Shown here in pieces: positions 1 to 8,305 of a DNA stretch of 64,000 bases. Within the stretch, counting starts at the first letter, position 1. The number at the start of each line of letters is the position of its first letter. A program made the position numbers and the translations under genes. A model generated the notes under the pieces. It saw nothing but the letters and a program-made list of their open reading frames with translations, searched no databases and was not told the DNA's origin. The stretch comes from Parvibaculum sp963975745 (GTDB taxonomy: Bacteria > Pseudomonadota > Alphaproteobacteria > Parvibaculales > Parvibaculaceae): positions 124,001-188,000 of the forward strand of contig NZ_CAXBIB010000003.1 of NCBI RefSeq assembly GCF_963975745.1, in the 5' to 3' direction.

Positions 1-1
1 C

Positions 2-613
2 GAAGCCGGCGAAGCGCTGGGACGGATCAGCAACGATCCCGACCAGCCGACCGGCCGTTTCGACGGCTACGCCAAGAAGGAAGAGACCGAAAAGAAGATT
101 CTGCGCGACGTCTTCGAGAAAGGTGATGAATGGTTCCGCACCGGCGACCTGCTTCGCCAGGACGCGCAGGGCTACTACTATTTCGTCGACCGCATCGGCG
201 ATACGTTCCGCTGGAAAGGCGAAAACGTCGCGACCTCGGAAGTGGCCGAGGCGATCTCGGTTTTCCCGGGTGTCAAGGAAGCCAATGTCTATGGCGTTCA
301 TGTGCCGGGCGCCGACGGCCGCGCGGGCATGGCCTCGATCGTTGCCGAGAACGGTACGCTCGATCTGGACCGGTTCCGCGACCAGATGCTGAAGGAGTTG
401 CCGGATTATGCGGTGCCGGTCTTCGTTCGCCTGCAGCCCGAAATCGAGATCACCGGTACATTCAAGCACCGCAAGGTTGAACTCGTGAAGGAAGGGTTCG
501 ACCCCTCGGTCGTTCCGGACCCGGTCTATTTCAACTGCCCGGTGCAGAAGAAGTATGTGCCGCTCGACCAGACGCTTTACGGCAAGATCTGTGGCGGCGA
601 GTTCCGGCTCTAG
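2..613 (+). CDS. Very-long-chain/fatty-acid acyl-CoA synthetase (FATP/FadD6-like), 3' part
   Basis: C-terminal roughly 200 residues of an AMP-forming acyl-CoA ligase; the 5' part lies before the window. The frame is open from base 2. The A8-hinge region is visible (EWFRTGDLLRQDAQGYYYFV, then DRIGDTFRWKGENVATSEVA) and the C-terminal TGTFKHRKVELVKEGFDP segment is characteristic of the FATP/VLCS branch rather than classical FadD. It would activate long-chain fatty acids with ATP and CoA. A strong intrinsic terminator follows the stop. The family call is confident; the chain-length preference is inferred. Confidence 0.9.
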   Translation, partial: EAGEALGRISNDPDQPTGRFDGYAKKEETEKKILRDVFEKGDEWFRTGDLLRQDAQGYYYFVDRIGDTFRWKGENVATSEVAEAISVFPGVKEANVYGVHVPGADGRAGMASIVAENGTLDLDRFRDQMLKELPDYAVPVFVRLQPEIEITGTFKHRKVELVKEGFDPSVVPDPVYFNCPVQKKYVPLDQTLYGKICGGEFRL

Positions 614-638
614 CAGGCGCTCCGCTGCAAATGGAAAA

Positions 639-665
639 GGGCGGCTCGCATGAGCCGCCCTTTTT
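639..665 (+). terminator. Rho-independent terminator after the acyl-CoA ligase
   Basis: Perfect 9-bp stem GGGCGGCTC / GAGCCGCCC (639-647, 652-660) with a GCAT loop, then TTTTT. An A-run precedes the stem, so it may also serve the convergent flavin monooxygenase gene. Confidence 0.9.
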
Positions 666-685
666 GCATGTCTATCGAACGGCGC

Positions 686-1903
686 TTACTGCGCAGCGTC
701 GGTCTTCTTGCCGAGACCCATGGCTTCGAGGATTTCGGGCCGGATGTTCTCCGTCCCTTTCTTCTCGATGTGCTGGGCCACGCGGGAACCCACCGCCATC
801 ATCGCCTGTCCCATGAAGGTTTCACGGTTGGTGCGTGCCCAGTCGAGCGATGCCTCGCGGTTTACGTTCGTCTCCTGGAATTTCGGGAAGACATAGCGCG
901 CCATCAATTCGTATGAGTGTTTGGTGTTCTCCCAGTTCGCCCAGTTATGCGCGAGCTGCATGAAACAGCCGAAGCCGCCGGACTGCTGTTGCAGGCGCTC
1001 GATCTGCGCGATCGCGTCGTCCGGGGTGCCGATGACGGCCATGCCCGAATTTATCAGTGCATCGACCGGATCCGATCCGTCTGTCGGCGCCAGCGGCAGG
1101 GCCGCGACTTCGCGGAAGTAGTAGAGCCATTTTTCGAGACCGAAGCGCACATTGGCGCGCGCCTGTTCGCGCGTTTCGGCGATATGGACCGGACCGACGA
1201 GACGCCATGCATTGCGGTCGACCGTCTGACTGTTGTCCTTTGCCGTGTCCTCGCAGATGGCCCAGTTGGTGGCGAGGGCATTGAAACCGCCGGCCGATGT
1301 CGCGCCGATCGAAAGCAGGCCCAGACCGTGCTTGCCTGCAGCTGTCGCACCTGTCGGCGAGACCTGGCTTGCAACGGCGATCTCGACCCCGGGGCGCGAA
1401 TAGGGCGTCATCTGCAGGCGTGCGTTGTTGAGCTCGAACCAGCTCGTTTTTGCGGTCACCGTCTCGCCGCGCAGCAGTGGTACAAGCACGTCGAGTGCCT
1501 CGTCCATCATGTCGCGTTGCCTGGCAACCTCGATGCCCATCATGAAGGCGTCCGATGGCAGGGCACCGGGGCCGACACCGAACATCACGCGACCGCGCGT
1601 GATGTGGTCGAGCTGATTGATGCGGTCGGCCAGCATCAGCGGATGGTGATAGGGAAGCGAGGAAACGCCTGTGCCGAGACGAATGTGCTTGGTGCGCTCG
1701 GCCAGGGTGGCGATGAAGAGTTCCGGGCTCGCGATCAGTTCATAGCCGGCCGAGTGATGCTCGCCGACCCAGGCTTCGTCGTAGCCGAGCTTGTCCATCC
1801 ACTGGACAAGCTCGATGTCGCGCTCGATTGCCAGTGTCGGGTTCTCGTCGAGGGGGTGGAAGGGGGCGATGAAAGCGCCGAAGCGCATCTTGGTGCCGGC
1901 CAT
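686..1903 (-). CDS. LLM-class flavin-dependent monooxygenase (limonene 1,2-monooxygenase-like)
   Basis: 405 residues, a bacterial luciferase-like TIM barrel. The N-terminus MRFGAFIAPFHP and the motifs DEAWVGEHHSAGYE and GRVMFGVGPGALPSDAFMMG match the long limonene-monooxygenase-like branch of F420/FMN-dependent LLM enzymes. Expected role: FMNH2-dependent oxygenation of a hydrophobic substrate with a separate reductase. The start has an AAGGAA sequence upstream. A TetR regulator gene lies just upstream on the same strand (stop 1946), so regulation by that repressor is plausible. The substrate is unknown; terpenoid or fatty ketone is only a guess from the neighbourhood. Confidence 0.85.
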   Translation of the reverse strand: MAGTKMRFGAFIAPFHPLDENPTLAIERDIELVQWMDKLGYDEAWVGEHHSAGYELIASPELFIATLAERTKHIRLGTGVSSLPYHHPLMLADRINQLDHITRGRVMFGVGPGALPSDAFMMGIEVARQRDMMDEALDVLVPLLRGETVTAKTSWFELNNARLQMTPYSRPGVEIAVASQVSPTGATAAGKHGLGLLSIGATSAGGFNALATNWAICEDTAKDNSQTVDRNAWRLVGPVHIAETREQARANVRFGLEKWLYYFREVAALPLAPTDGSDPVDALINSGMAVIGTPDDAIAQIERLQQQSGGFGCFMQLAHNWANWENTKHSYELMARYVFPKFQETNVNREASLDWARTNRETFMGQAMMAVGSRVAQHIEKKGTENIRPEILEAMGLGKKTDAAQ

Positions 1904-1945
1904 TTGAACGGTTCCTTTTCCTGATTGTTTCCCTGTTATCGAATT

Positions 1946-2572
1946 CTAGTTTCCGGTCGGTGTCCTGGCCTTCAGGCCGTTCAGCGCAATATCGAGAAAT
2001 TCACGGTTGAAGGCCGATGTGTCGGCTTCGGGATGTGCGTGCCACCAGGCCGTCAATGCGCTCCATGTGGCGACGATCGCCGCAGCGCCGACCTCGGGCG
2101 TGAAGCCAGGGCGGAACTCGCCGCGCTTCTGACCGCGCCGAAGAATGGCGGCCACAAGATCGAGAACGCTTGCATTCAGTTCCGATGCTACGAGATGCGT
2201 GGCGGGCTGGTCCATATACTCGCTCAGCATCTTGCGCATGACCGGCGCGTTGGCCTGCCAAGCATCTTCGAAGGCAGCTGCCAGAAAGTGAAGCTGCTCC
2301 TCGGCCGTGCCATCCTGTGTCGCAAGCTTTTCGGACAGCGTTGCCGTGATCTCATCGTTGAACGCATGGATCAGGGCTGCCTTGCTGGCGAAATGCAGAA
2401 AGAAGGTCGCCTTGGCGATGCCGGCGCCGTTGCAGATATCCTCGATGGTGACGCCGTCATAGCCATGCGCGCCGAACAGGCGCATGGCCGTGCGGTAGAT
2501 CTCCTGCCGCGTCCGCTCCTTCTTGCCGGCGCGGCGGGGCGGGGTCTCCGTCTCGATCTCGGCGGATTTCAA
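1946..2572 (-). CDS. TetR/AcrR-family transcriptional repressor
   Basis: About 208 residues. The N-terminal helix-turn-helix reads RQEIYRTAMRLFGAHGYDGV then IEDICNGAGIAKATFFLHFA, the classical TetR DNA-binding domain; the C-terminal two thirds is a helical ligand domain. An ATG at 2644 would add 24 residues rich in N, Q and C that do not look like TetR sequence and would overlap the palindromic operator at 2616-2637. I therefore prefer the TTG at 2572, which has AGAGG nine bases upstream. It is divergent from an SDR gene (2751) and upstream of the flavin monooxygenase gene, both likely targets together with itself. The inducer is unknown. Confidence 0.85.
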   Translation of the reverse strand: MKSAEIETETPPRRAGKKERTRQEIYRTAMRLFGAHGYDGVTIEDICNGAGIAKATFFLHFASKAALIHAFNDEITATLSEKLATQDGTAEEQLHFLAAAFEDAWQANAPVMRKMLSEYMDQPATHLVASELNASVLDLVAAILRRGQKRGEFRPGFTPEVGAAAIVATWSALTAWWHAHPEADTSAFNREFLDIALNGLKARTPTGN

Positions 2573-2615
2573 CGGTTTGTACCTCTGGTTGTTTCGGCTG
2601 GCGTTTGCGCCACAG

Positions 2616-2637
2616 AAAATAGACTGCAGTACATTTT
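2616..2637. promoter_or_regulatory. Probable TetR operator palindrome
   Basis: 22-bp near-perfect palindrome: AAAAT, two mismatched bases, ACTGCAGT, two mismatched bases, ATTTT. Twenty of 22 positions pair. It sits between the TetR gene (preferred start 2572) and the divergent SDR gene (start 2751), the usual place for an autoregulatory TetR site. Confidence 0.7.
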
Positions 2638-2750
2638 TCTGCAAGCAGAGGATGGGGCGGGGCGTTGCGGGGCTAGGGGGGATACCCTAGAACAATAAGC
2701 CAAATGCCGGAATAGCATCGGCCAAAACAAGCAGAACCGGGAGACGAAAC

Positions 2751-3560
2751 ATGGGACGGGTAAGCGGCAAGGTGGCGCTGGTGACCGGCGCGGCAAGCGG
2801 GATCGGTCGGGGGGCGGCGCTGGCGTTGGCGGCAGAAGGGGCGAAAGTGGTCGTCACCGATGTCGATGAGGCCGGTCTCAAGGAAACGGCGATGCTGATC
2901 GGCAAGGCCGGCGGCACGGCGTCGGCGCACAAGCACGACGTCACCAGCGAAGCGCGCTGGGCGGAGATCGTCGCGGCGGCGAAGTCGGAATTCGGCGGCC
3001 TGCATATCCTCGTCAACAATGCCGGCATTGCGATCGGTGCCTCGATCTTCGAAATGTCGCATGCCGATTGGTCGCGCCAGCAGGCCATCAATGTCGACGG
3101 CGTGTTTTTCGGCGTCAAACACGCCGTTCCGCTGATCGCGGCTTCGGGTGGCGGATCGGTCATCAATATTTCGTCGGTCGCCGGGCTTCAGGGCGCGCCG
3201 GGGCTTGCCGGCTATTGCGCGACCAAGGGCGCAGTGCGTCTGTTCACCAAGGCGGTCGCCCTCGAATGCGCGCAGGCGCAGATGAATGTGCGCGTCAATT
3301 CGGTCCATCCCGGCATCATCGACACCGCGATCTGGCAGAAGATGACGCCGGGCGGCACGGAGGCGCTCGCCTCCAGCGTGCTGCCGATCGCCGAAGGCGC
3401 CAATGCCATCGATCCGAACGCGATTGCGGTGGCGACACCGCTTGGTTATGCCGGATTGCCGTCCGACATCGCGGCCGGGATCGTGTTCCTCGCCTCGGAC
3501 GAGTCGCGCTATATGACGGGTTCGGAACTCGTCATCGACGGCGGCATGACGGCGCGCTGA
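2751..3560 (+). CDS. SDR-family NAD(P)-dependent oxidoreductase
   Basis: 269 residues, classical short-chain dehydrogenase. TGAASGIG at 12-19 binds the cofactor, NNAG is at 89-92, and the catalytic S142, Y155 and K159 are all present. Asp37 after the second strand (VVVTDVDEAG) suggests a preference for NAD(H). The C-terminal GSELVIDGGMTAR is typical of the FabG-like/hydroxysteroid branch. GGGAGAC lies about 10 bases before the ATG. It is divergent from the TetR gene and probably repressed by it. Substrate unknown. Confidence 0.88.
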   Translation: MGRVSGKVALVTGAASGIGRGAALALAAEGAKVVVTDVDEAGLKETAMLIGKAGGTASAHKHDVTSEARWAEIVAAAKSEFGGLHILVNNAGIAIGASIFEMSHADWSRQQAINVDGVFFGVKHAVPLIAASGGGSVINISSVAGLQGAPGLAGYCATKGAVRLFTKAVALECAQAQMNVRVNSVHPGIIDTAIWQKMTPGGTEALASSVLPIAEGANAIDPNAIAVATPLGYAGLPSDIAAGIVFLASDESRYMTGSELVIDGGMTAR

Positions 3561-3567
3561 CGCGGCG

Positions 3568-4635
3568 TTATTGCGTCTGGACGATCTCGTCGGTGATGCG
3601 CCAGTGGCCGTCGAGCCAGAGCACGATCTCGCGGGCGCATGGATGATCGATGGCGGCGTAGCGGGTCCGCAGCGCCGCCATTTCTTCGTCTGCCAACTGG
3701 TTGCGCCCACGGTCCTGGAAAACAGGCAGATCTTCTTCGATCATCTGCGCCAGCTCCGGCCCCGCAACCTCTTCGGCGGCGGCGCGGAAAGTGGCGTCCG
3801 GCCCATATGACGCGCCATCGCGGTAGAGCGCTTCGAGGGTCAGCATCGGGATGCGACTCAGCCAGGCTTGTGATGCCGGGTTGACACCATGCGCCGCCAT
3901 TTCGCCGCCGCCATCGCATGTCCGGCCGGTGAAGGCTCGCAGATGCAGGAAAGGCGACATGCGCTGGCCGTCGTTCACCGGATAATTGTCCCAGATGAAG
4001 GGCTTGCGGCGCAGCGTTTCAGCAGTGCGCGCCAGATGGTCCGCGGGGAGTTCCTTCGAGCAGACGCGGGGGCCCGTCCACATGATTTCGACGGCCGGAT
4101 CGAGTCGTGTGCCTAGCGTCTCAAGGTAGCCGGGCGGCCGGGCGCCGAAGACGCGGTCGAGGACCGGATCGTCGGTATAGTAGCTGGGACAGACGATCAT
4201 CCGGTTGGCATCGCTGCGCTCGGCGATCCAGTCGACGATCTCGATCTGCTTGTCCGCCAACCCCTCGATATCGCCGCGCATGTCGTCGAAGAGAATCGCA
4301 AGGTCGACGCAACCGATCTCCTTGAGGAAGGAAAGCTTCGCCGCCAGCGCTGCGCGGGCGGCTATGTCGAAGTTCAGATAGAGCTCATACGGGCTCAGGC
4401 CTACACCGAAGCGGACACCGGCCGTCCGGCATTGCGCGGCGAGGCGCGCGAGGTCGTCGGCCATCTCCTTCGGGTGCGGCTCGGCCCAGCGGCGGCGCAG
4501 ATAGGTGTCGGCCTTCGGGGCATAGAGATAGAAGCCGTAGCCATGACCGGCGAGAAAGGAAATATTCGCTGCACGCTCGTCGGCGGTCCATGGCCGCCCA
4601 TAGAAGCCTTCGATCGTGCCGAGTTCCGGTGCCAT
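3568..4635 (-). CDS. GH84 beta-N-acetylglucosaminidase (O-GlcNAcase/hyaluronidase-like)
   Basis: 355 residues covering just the GH84 TIM barrel. Diagnostic motifs are GTIEGFYGRPW at 7-17, YAPKAD at 38-43, the catalytic Asp pair LFDDM (D117, D118) for substrate-assisted catalysis, WTGP, and WDNYPVND. There is no obvious signal peptide, carbohydrate-binding module or C-terminal dockerin, so a cytoplasmic enzyme is likely. It starts 1 bp after the stop of the upstream GST gene, so it is translationally coupled as the last gene of a seven-gene operon. A GH84 catalytic domain in a catabolic operon with GSTs is odd; the natural substrate may not be O-GlcNAc protein. Confidence 0.85.
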   Translation of the reverse strand: MAPELGTIEGFYGRPWTADERAANISFLAGHGYGFYLYAPKADTYLRRRWAEPHPKEMADDLARLAAQCRTAGVRFGVGLSPYELYLNFDIAARAALAAKLSFLKEIGCVDLAILFDDMRGDIEGLADKQIEIVDWIAERSDANRMIVCPSYYTDDPVLDRVFGARPPGYLETLGTRLDPAVEIMWTGPRVCSKELPADHLARTAETLRRKPFIWDNYPVNDGQRMSPFLHLRAFTGRTCDGGGEMAAHGVNPASQAWLSRIPMLTLEALYRDGASYGPDATFRAAAEEVAGPELAQMIEEDLPVFQDRGRNQLADEEMAALRTRYAAIDHPCAREIVLWLDGHWRITDEIVQTQ

Positions 4636-4636
4636 G

Positions 4637-5569
4637 TCAGCCGCGCATCACGAGAAACCCCGCACGCGGGAAGTGAACGACAACTTCGCCGACCCGCGGG
4701 TCACGGCGCTTCAGCGCGATATGCTGGGCTGAGGAGGAAACGAGCTCCCCTGCAATCGGGTCGCGGCCATAATCATCCGCCATGACCGTCACCTTGTCGC
4801 CGGGCTTCAAGCCGTTGGGCTCGCCGGGATCGGCTTTCACGGCTTCGCTCGAGGACGCGGCCTTCGCGATGTCGAGCGCGGCGTCGCGCGAAATTTCCTG
4901 CCGGCTTCCATGGCCGACGGCCTTCACGCGGTTTTCCCAGGCGGCGAGATGCGGCATGGCTTCGGCACTCTTCATGGCGGCCGGCACAATCCAGCGGATG
5001 AAGGCCAGATTGTAATAGGCGTTGGCATCGGCGATGCCCGGTGCCTCGCCCATCAGGAAGCTGCGGCCGTCCTCCAGCTGCTCCTCGAGCCAGCCGAGAT
5101 TGGCGCGCAATTGTTCGGCCATCAGGGGCGCGCCCGCCTTCATCGCTTCGGTGTCGAAGGGGCGGCCCATCAGCTTTGTGCGGTCGGCCTTGAAATCCTC
5201 GCCCATCGCGTCGGGCGCATTACCGAAAATGACCGCGACCGCGGCCATGAAGAAGCTGCGATCAGTCCACAAGCCCATGCCCCAGCCAAGGCCCCGGTCG
5301 CCGCCGACAAAAATCGACGGTTTCGGGAAACGGCGTTCAAGTTCGCGGATGATGATCTGCGTGTCGCAATAGATATCGGCGCCGATCTGCATGACCGGAA
5401 TTTTCCGGTAGCCGCCGGTCAGCGCCACCAGCTCCGGCTTTGGCATGATGACGGGCTCGTCGCAGGCGAACCAGTCGAGGCCCTTGATGCCGAGCACCAC
5501 GCGCACCTTCTCCGAAAAGGGCGAGATGTCGTATTGATGCAGGATGATCGATTGCGCGTCGGCGGCCAT
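4637..5569 (-). CDS. Glutathione S-transferase-family protein with extra C-terminal domain
   Basis: 310 residues. An N-terminal thioredoxin-like GST domain (ILHQYDISPFSEKVRVVLGI, then GGYRKIPVMQ with the cis-Pro, then CDTQIIIRELE with the glutathione-binding Asp/Thr pair) is followed by a helical C-terminal GST domain. Residues about 245-310 form an additional basic beta-rich stretch (GLKPGDKVTVMADDYG, VVVHFPRAGF) not found in ordinary 200-240-residue GSTs. AGGAG precedes the start. It lies 9 bp downstream of another GST and overlaps nothing, in the minus-strand operon 9418-3568. Role: glutathione conjugation or isomerisation of a catabolic intermediate (inferred). Confidence 0.85.
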   Translation of the reverse strand: MAADAQSIILHQYDISPFSEKVRVVLGIKGLDWFACDEPVIMPKPELVALTGGYRKIPVMQIGADIYCDTQIIIRELERRFPKPSIFVGGDRGLGWGMGLWTDRSFFMAAVAVIFGNAPDAMGEDFKADRTKLMGRPFDTEAMKAGAPLMAEQLRANLGWLEEQLEDGRSFLMGEAPGIADANAYYNLAFIRWIVPAAMKSAEAMPHLAAWENRVKAVGHGSRQEISRDAALDIAKAASSSEAVKADPGEPNGLKPGDKVTVMADDYGRDPIAGELVSSSAQHIALKRRDPRVGEVVVHFPRAGFLVMRG

Positions 5570-5578
5570 GGAGCGCTC

Positions 5579-6364
5579 CTATTCGAATTCGTGGCTGAAG
5601 CGGATATTGTCTTTCGCGAGGCCGTCGAGAACGATCTCGACGCCGCCGGTCTTCATCATCCATTCAAGCCGGTGATCGCGATATTCGCGCTTGAAGAGGC
5701 CTTGTTCCAGCACATTCGCGATCTGGGTCATGCCGGCGATGCTGTCGCGTGCTTCCTTCGCCGTCTGCGCGACGCTGGGCCTCGCATTGACGCGGGCGAG
5801 CCAGCGGCCCAGGGCTGTGCCTTGGCCGGGGGCGTTGCCGAAGCCGGCCGAGCCATTGACATAGGGCACGACCGCGAGGTCGCCCCAGCCGAAGTTTTCG
5901 CCGTTGAGCCAGTCGGCTGATCCCAGTTGTCGCGTCAGCCATGACTGAATACGGCCGGTTTGTTCCGCGGCGCGGGCCTGCATCTCGGCGGCCTTCGCGC
6001 CGGTGGCGCGGCGGAACCAGGCGATTTCGCCGAGGCCCCAGTTGATCGCCTCGTAATGCGTGTCGCAGACCTCCTCGATCATCCGAACTTTGGCGCGGGC
6101 GGCCGGCGACGCGGGCAGCAGGGGCGGCGATGGGTATTTGTCCTCGAGATATTCGAGGATGATGGTCGAATCGAAGATCTGTACATCGCCGTCGATCAGC
6201 GCCGGCACCTCGGCGCGCGGATTGGCGGCGGCGAACTCGCCCCGGCTCGTGCCCGCGCCGATGCCGTCGGGGGTTTTCAGCGCGAGGTCGACGCCCTTTT
6301 CGCGGGCGGAAATCTTGACCTTCTGCGCATAGGGCGAGAGTGGATGTTCATAGAGTGTCGGCAT
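5579..6364 (-). CDS. Glutathione S-transferase
   Basis: 261 residues from the ATG at 6364, chosen because GGAGGGG lies directly upstream and the protein then begins with the GST strand MPTLYEHPLSPYAQKVKISA. An upstream ATG would add 24 unlikely residues. NPRAEVPALIDGD supplies the cis-Pro and FDSTIILEYLEDKYP the gamma-glutamyl contact (Glu/Asp-Ser). The C-terminal helical domain is complete. It is second-to-last but one in the operon and paired with the GST at 4637-5569. Likely cytosolic, with a maleylacetoacetate-isomerase- or dehalogenase-type function (inferred). Confidence 0.88.
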   Translation of the reverse strand: MPTLYEHPLSPYAQKVKISAREKGVDLALKTPDGIGAGTSRGEFAAANPRAEVPALIDGDVQIFDSTIILEYLEDKYPSPPLLPASPAARAKVRMIEEVCDTHYEAINWGLGEIAWFRRATGAKAAEMQARAAEQTGRIQSWLTRQLGSADWLNGENFGWGDLAVVPYVNGSAGFGNAPGQGTALGRWLARVNARPSVAQTAKEARDSIAGMTQIANVLEQGLFKREYRDHRLEWMMKTGGVEIVLDGLAKDNIRFSHEFE

Positions 6365-6476
6365 GGGGTCCCCTCCGATGTCGTTTGTCGCGATCATCGG
6401 CGCGGCGGGCATCCCTGTCCATGTCGGTGCGATCACGGCTGCGTGACGTGACGCAACGTTAGAGCACCATATCCGG

Positions 6477-7457
6477 TCAAACCCTCAAGAGGCCTTTCTT
6501 CTTGGCCACTTCGGCCATCTGGCCGAATAGCGTTGCCGCATCGTTCGGCGTGCGGTCGCCGTCGAACTCCTTGTAGAGCGTTGCGACATTGACCACGATG
6601 CGTTCGCCGTCGCCCCAGCTGTCATAGTCCGACATGTCGATGTCCAGTGCCGCGTCGAGTGCCGAGAGGCCGGCATCATGGCGCTTTTTCGCTTCATCGC
6701 GCACATAGACGAGATACTCGCGCACGGCCCTGACACCGTTCTTGCCGGTGATCGGACCATGGCCCGGCACGACCGTTTCGACATCCATCGCCAGGATTCG
6801 ATCGCAGGCATCGATCCAGTTGCCGACCGGGCCTTCCCACATGATCGGGTGACCTTCGATGAACAGGATGTCGCCGGTGAAGACCGTCTTGTCGGCCGGC
6901 ACATAGACCAGCGCGTCGCCCGGTGTGTGCGCGGGGCCGACATGCATGATACGAATCTCCTTGGCGCCGACATGCCGGGTCAATTCTGTTTCGAAGGTGG
7001 TGGTGGGCAGTGTCTGCGTCACGCCCTTGAAGTCGAAGGCGCCGAAGCATTGCGTTACATATTTTCCGAGATCGCCGAGACCCGGCGCCATGTCGAGAAA
7101 GCCGGCCAGCAGGGCCGGCGGTTCATGGCGCATGGCCTCGACGGCGAGCTTGTGGGCGATGATCTCGGCGCCGCTGCAACATTCGTTGCCATTGCAATGG
7201 TCGCCATTGTGATGGGTGTTGACGACGGTTCCGATCGTCGCCGCCGCCTTGGGTTCGGCCTTGCGCATGGCTGCCAGCATCTCGCGGGTCAGCGGCACGT
7301 CGAACAGCGTGTCGACCAGGAAGGACTCGCCGCTGTCGACGATCAGGCCGGCGTTCGACCAGCCCCAGCCGCCATCGGGCTGCAGCCAGGCATAGCCGCC
7401 ATTGCCGAGATCGTGCAGGCCCTTGGTGTACTGAAACTTGCCGAGGCCGAGTCCCAT
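6477..7457 (-). CDS. MBL-fold metallohydrolase with altered zinc motif
   Basis: 326 residues with the alpha-beta/beta-alpha metallo-beta-lactamase fold. The metal motif is THHNGDH (81-87): the usual HxHxDH reads H82-H83-N84-G85-D86-H87, so the second His of the motif is Asn. The other ligands look intact: HVGPAHTPGDALVYV, TGDILFIEGHP and VVPGHGPITG. There is no signal peptide. It follows the SDR gene by 11 bp in the operon. Family members hydrolyse thioesters, lactones or sulfate esters; which applies here is not visible. Confidence 0.85.
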   Translation of the reverse strand: MGLGLGKFQYTKGLHDLGNGGYAWLQPDGGWGWSNAGLIVDSGESFLVDTLFDVPLTREMLAAMRKAEPKAAATIGTVVNTHHNGDHCNGNECCSGAEIIAHKLAVEAMRHEPPALLAGFLDMAPGLGDLGKYVTQCFGAFDFKGVTQTLPTTTFETELTRHVGAKEIRIMHVGPAHTPGDALVYVPADKTVFTGDILFIEGHPIMWEGPVGNWIDACDRILAMDVETVVPGHGPITGKNGVRAVREYLVYVRDEAKKRHDAGLSALDAALDIDMSDYDSWGDGERIVVNVATLYKEFDGDRTPNDAATLFGQMAEVAKKKGLLRV

Positions 7458-7468
7458 GATCTTCCTCC

Positions 7469-8305
7469 TCAGGATATGCCGGTCATGCCGCTGTCGACGG
7501 CGAGTATCTGCGCGGTGATGTAGATGCTTTCATTCGAAACCAGAAAGAGGGCCGCATTGGCAATTTCCCAGCCGGTGGCCTGACGTCCGAAGGGGACGGG
7601 CGTGCGGCCGCGCGAGGGGCGGCCTTGCGTCGCCAGCCGGCCGAGCGGCGTGTCGACCAGGCCCGGCGCCACAATATTGGCGCGGATGCCCCGGCGCGCG
7701 CCTTCGAGCGCGACATGTCGCATCAACCCGCCCAGCGCCGCTTTCGATGCGTCATAGGCCGGCAGGCGCGAGCCGGCGACAAGGCCGGCAATCGAGGAGA
7801 TGAAGACAATCGGCGAGCCATCGGCCAGCCGCGGCAGCGCCGCCTTGCAGCAGAGCATCGGTCCGCGCAGATTCACCGCCAGGACCTTGTCCCAGTCTTC
7901 GGGCGTTGCGCCTGCAAGGCCGAGGCCGCCGACGCCGATGCCGACATTGAGTACGAGGCCGTCGAGCCCGCCCAGTGCCTTTTCTGCCTCGCCGATCATG
8001 CGTTCAATGTCGCCGGGATTCGAAATATCGGCTTCAATGGCACTGGCCCTGCCGCCTTCGGCGGCGATTTTTGCTACCGTCTCGTCGGCCGAGATCCTGT
8101 TGATATCCGCCACGGCGACATCTGCCCCCTCGCGCGCGAAGAGGATCGACATGGCACGGCCATTGCCGACGGGATCGGTCGCTGCGTCGAGTACGCGCTG
8201 GCCGCCGCCGACCACCAGAATGCGCCGTCCCCCGAGCCTGCCGCGGCCTGGCGCCTCGCCCTTCGATTCAGGCGGCAGCGCCTGCACGAAACCGCTCTCA
8301 GCCAT
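7469..8305 (-). CDS. SDR-family oxidoreductase with atypical cofactor loop
   Basis: 278 residues. S171, Y184 and K188 form a normal catalytic triad (PAYDASKAA). The glycine-rich loop is unusual: VVGGGQRVLD...GNGRA at 31-51 has an inserted stretch instead of TGxxxGIG, and NNAG is replaced by NVG at 120-122. Asp67 (AVADINR) suggests NAD use. A leader of about 27 residues precedes the Rossmann fold. It overlaps the upstream CMD-like gene by 8 bp, so it is translationally coupled. Probably a dehydrogenase of the same pathway as its operon partners. Confidence 0.85.
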   Translation of the reverse strand: MAESGFVQALPPESKGEAPGRGRLGGRRILVVGGGQRVLDAATDPVGNGRAMSILFAREGADVAVADINRISADETVAKIAAEGGRASAIEADISNPGDIERMIGEAEKALGGLDGLVLNVGIGVGGLGLAGATPEDWDKVLAVNLRGPMLCCKAALPRLADGSPIVFISSIAGLVAGSRLPAYDASKAALGGLMRHVALEGARRGIRANIVAPGLVDTPLGRLATQGRPSRGRTPVPFGRQATGWEIANAALFLVSNESIYITAQILAVDSGMTGIS

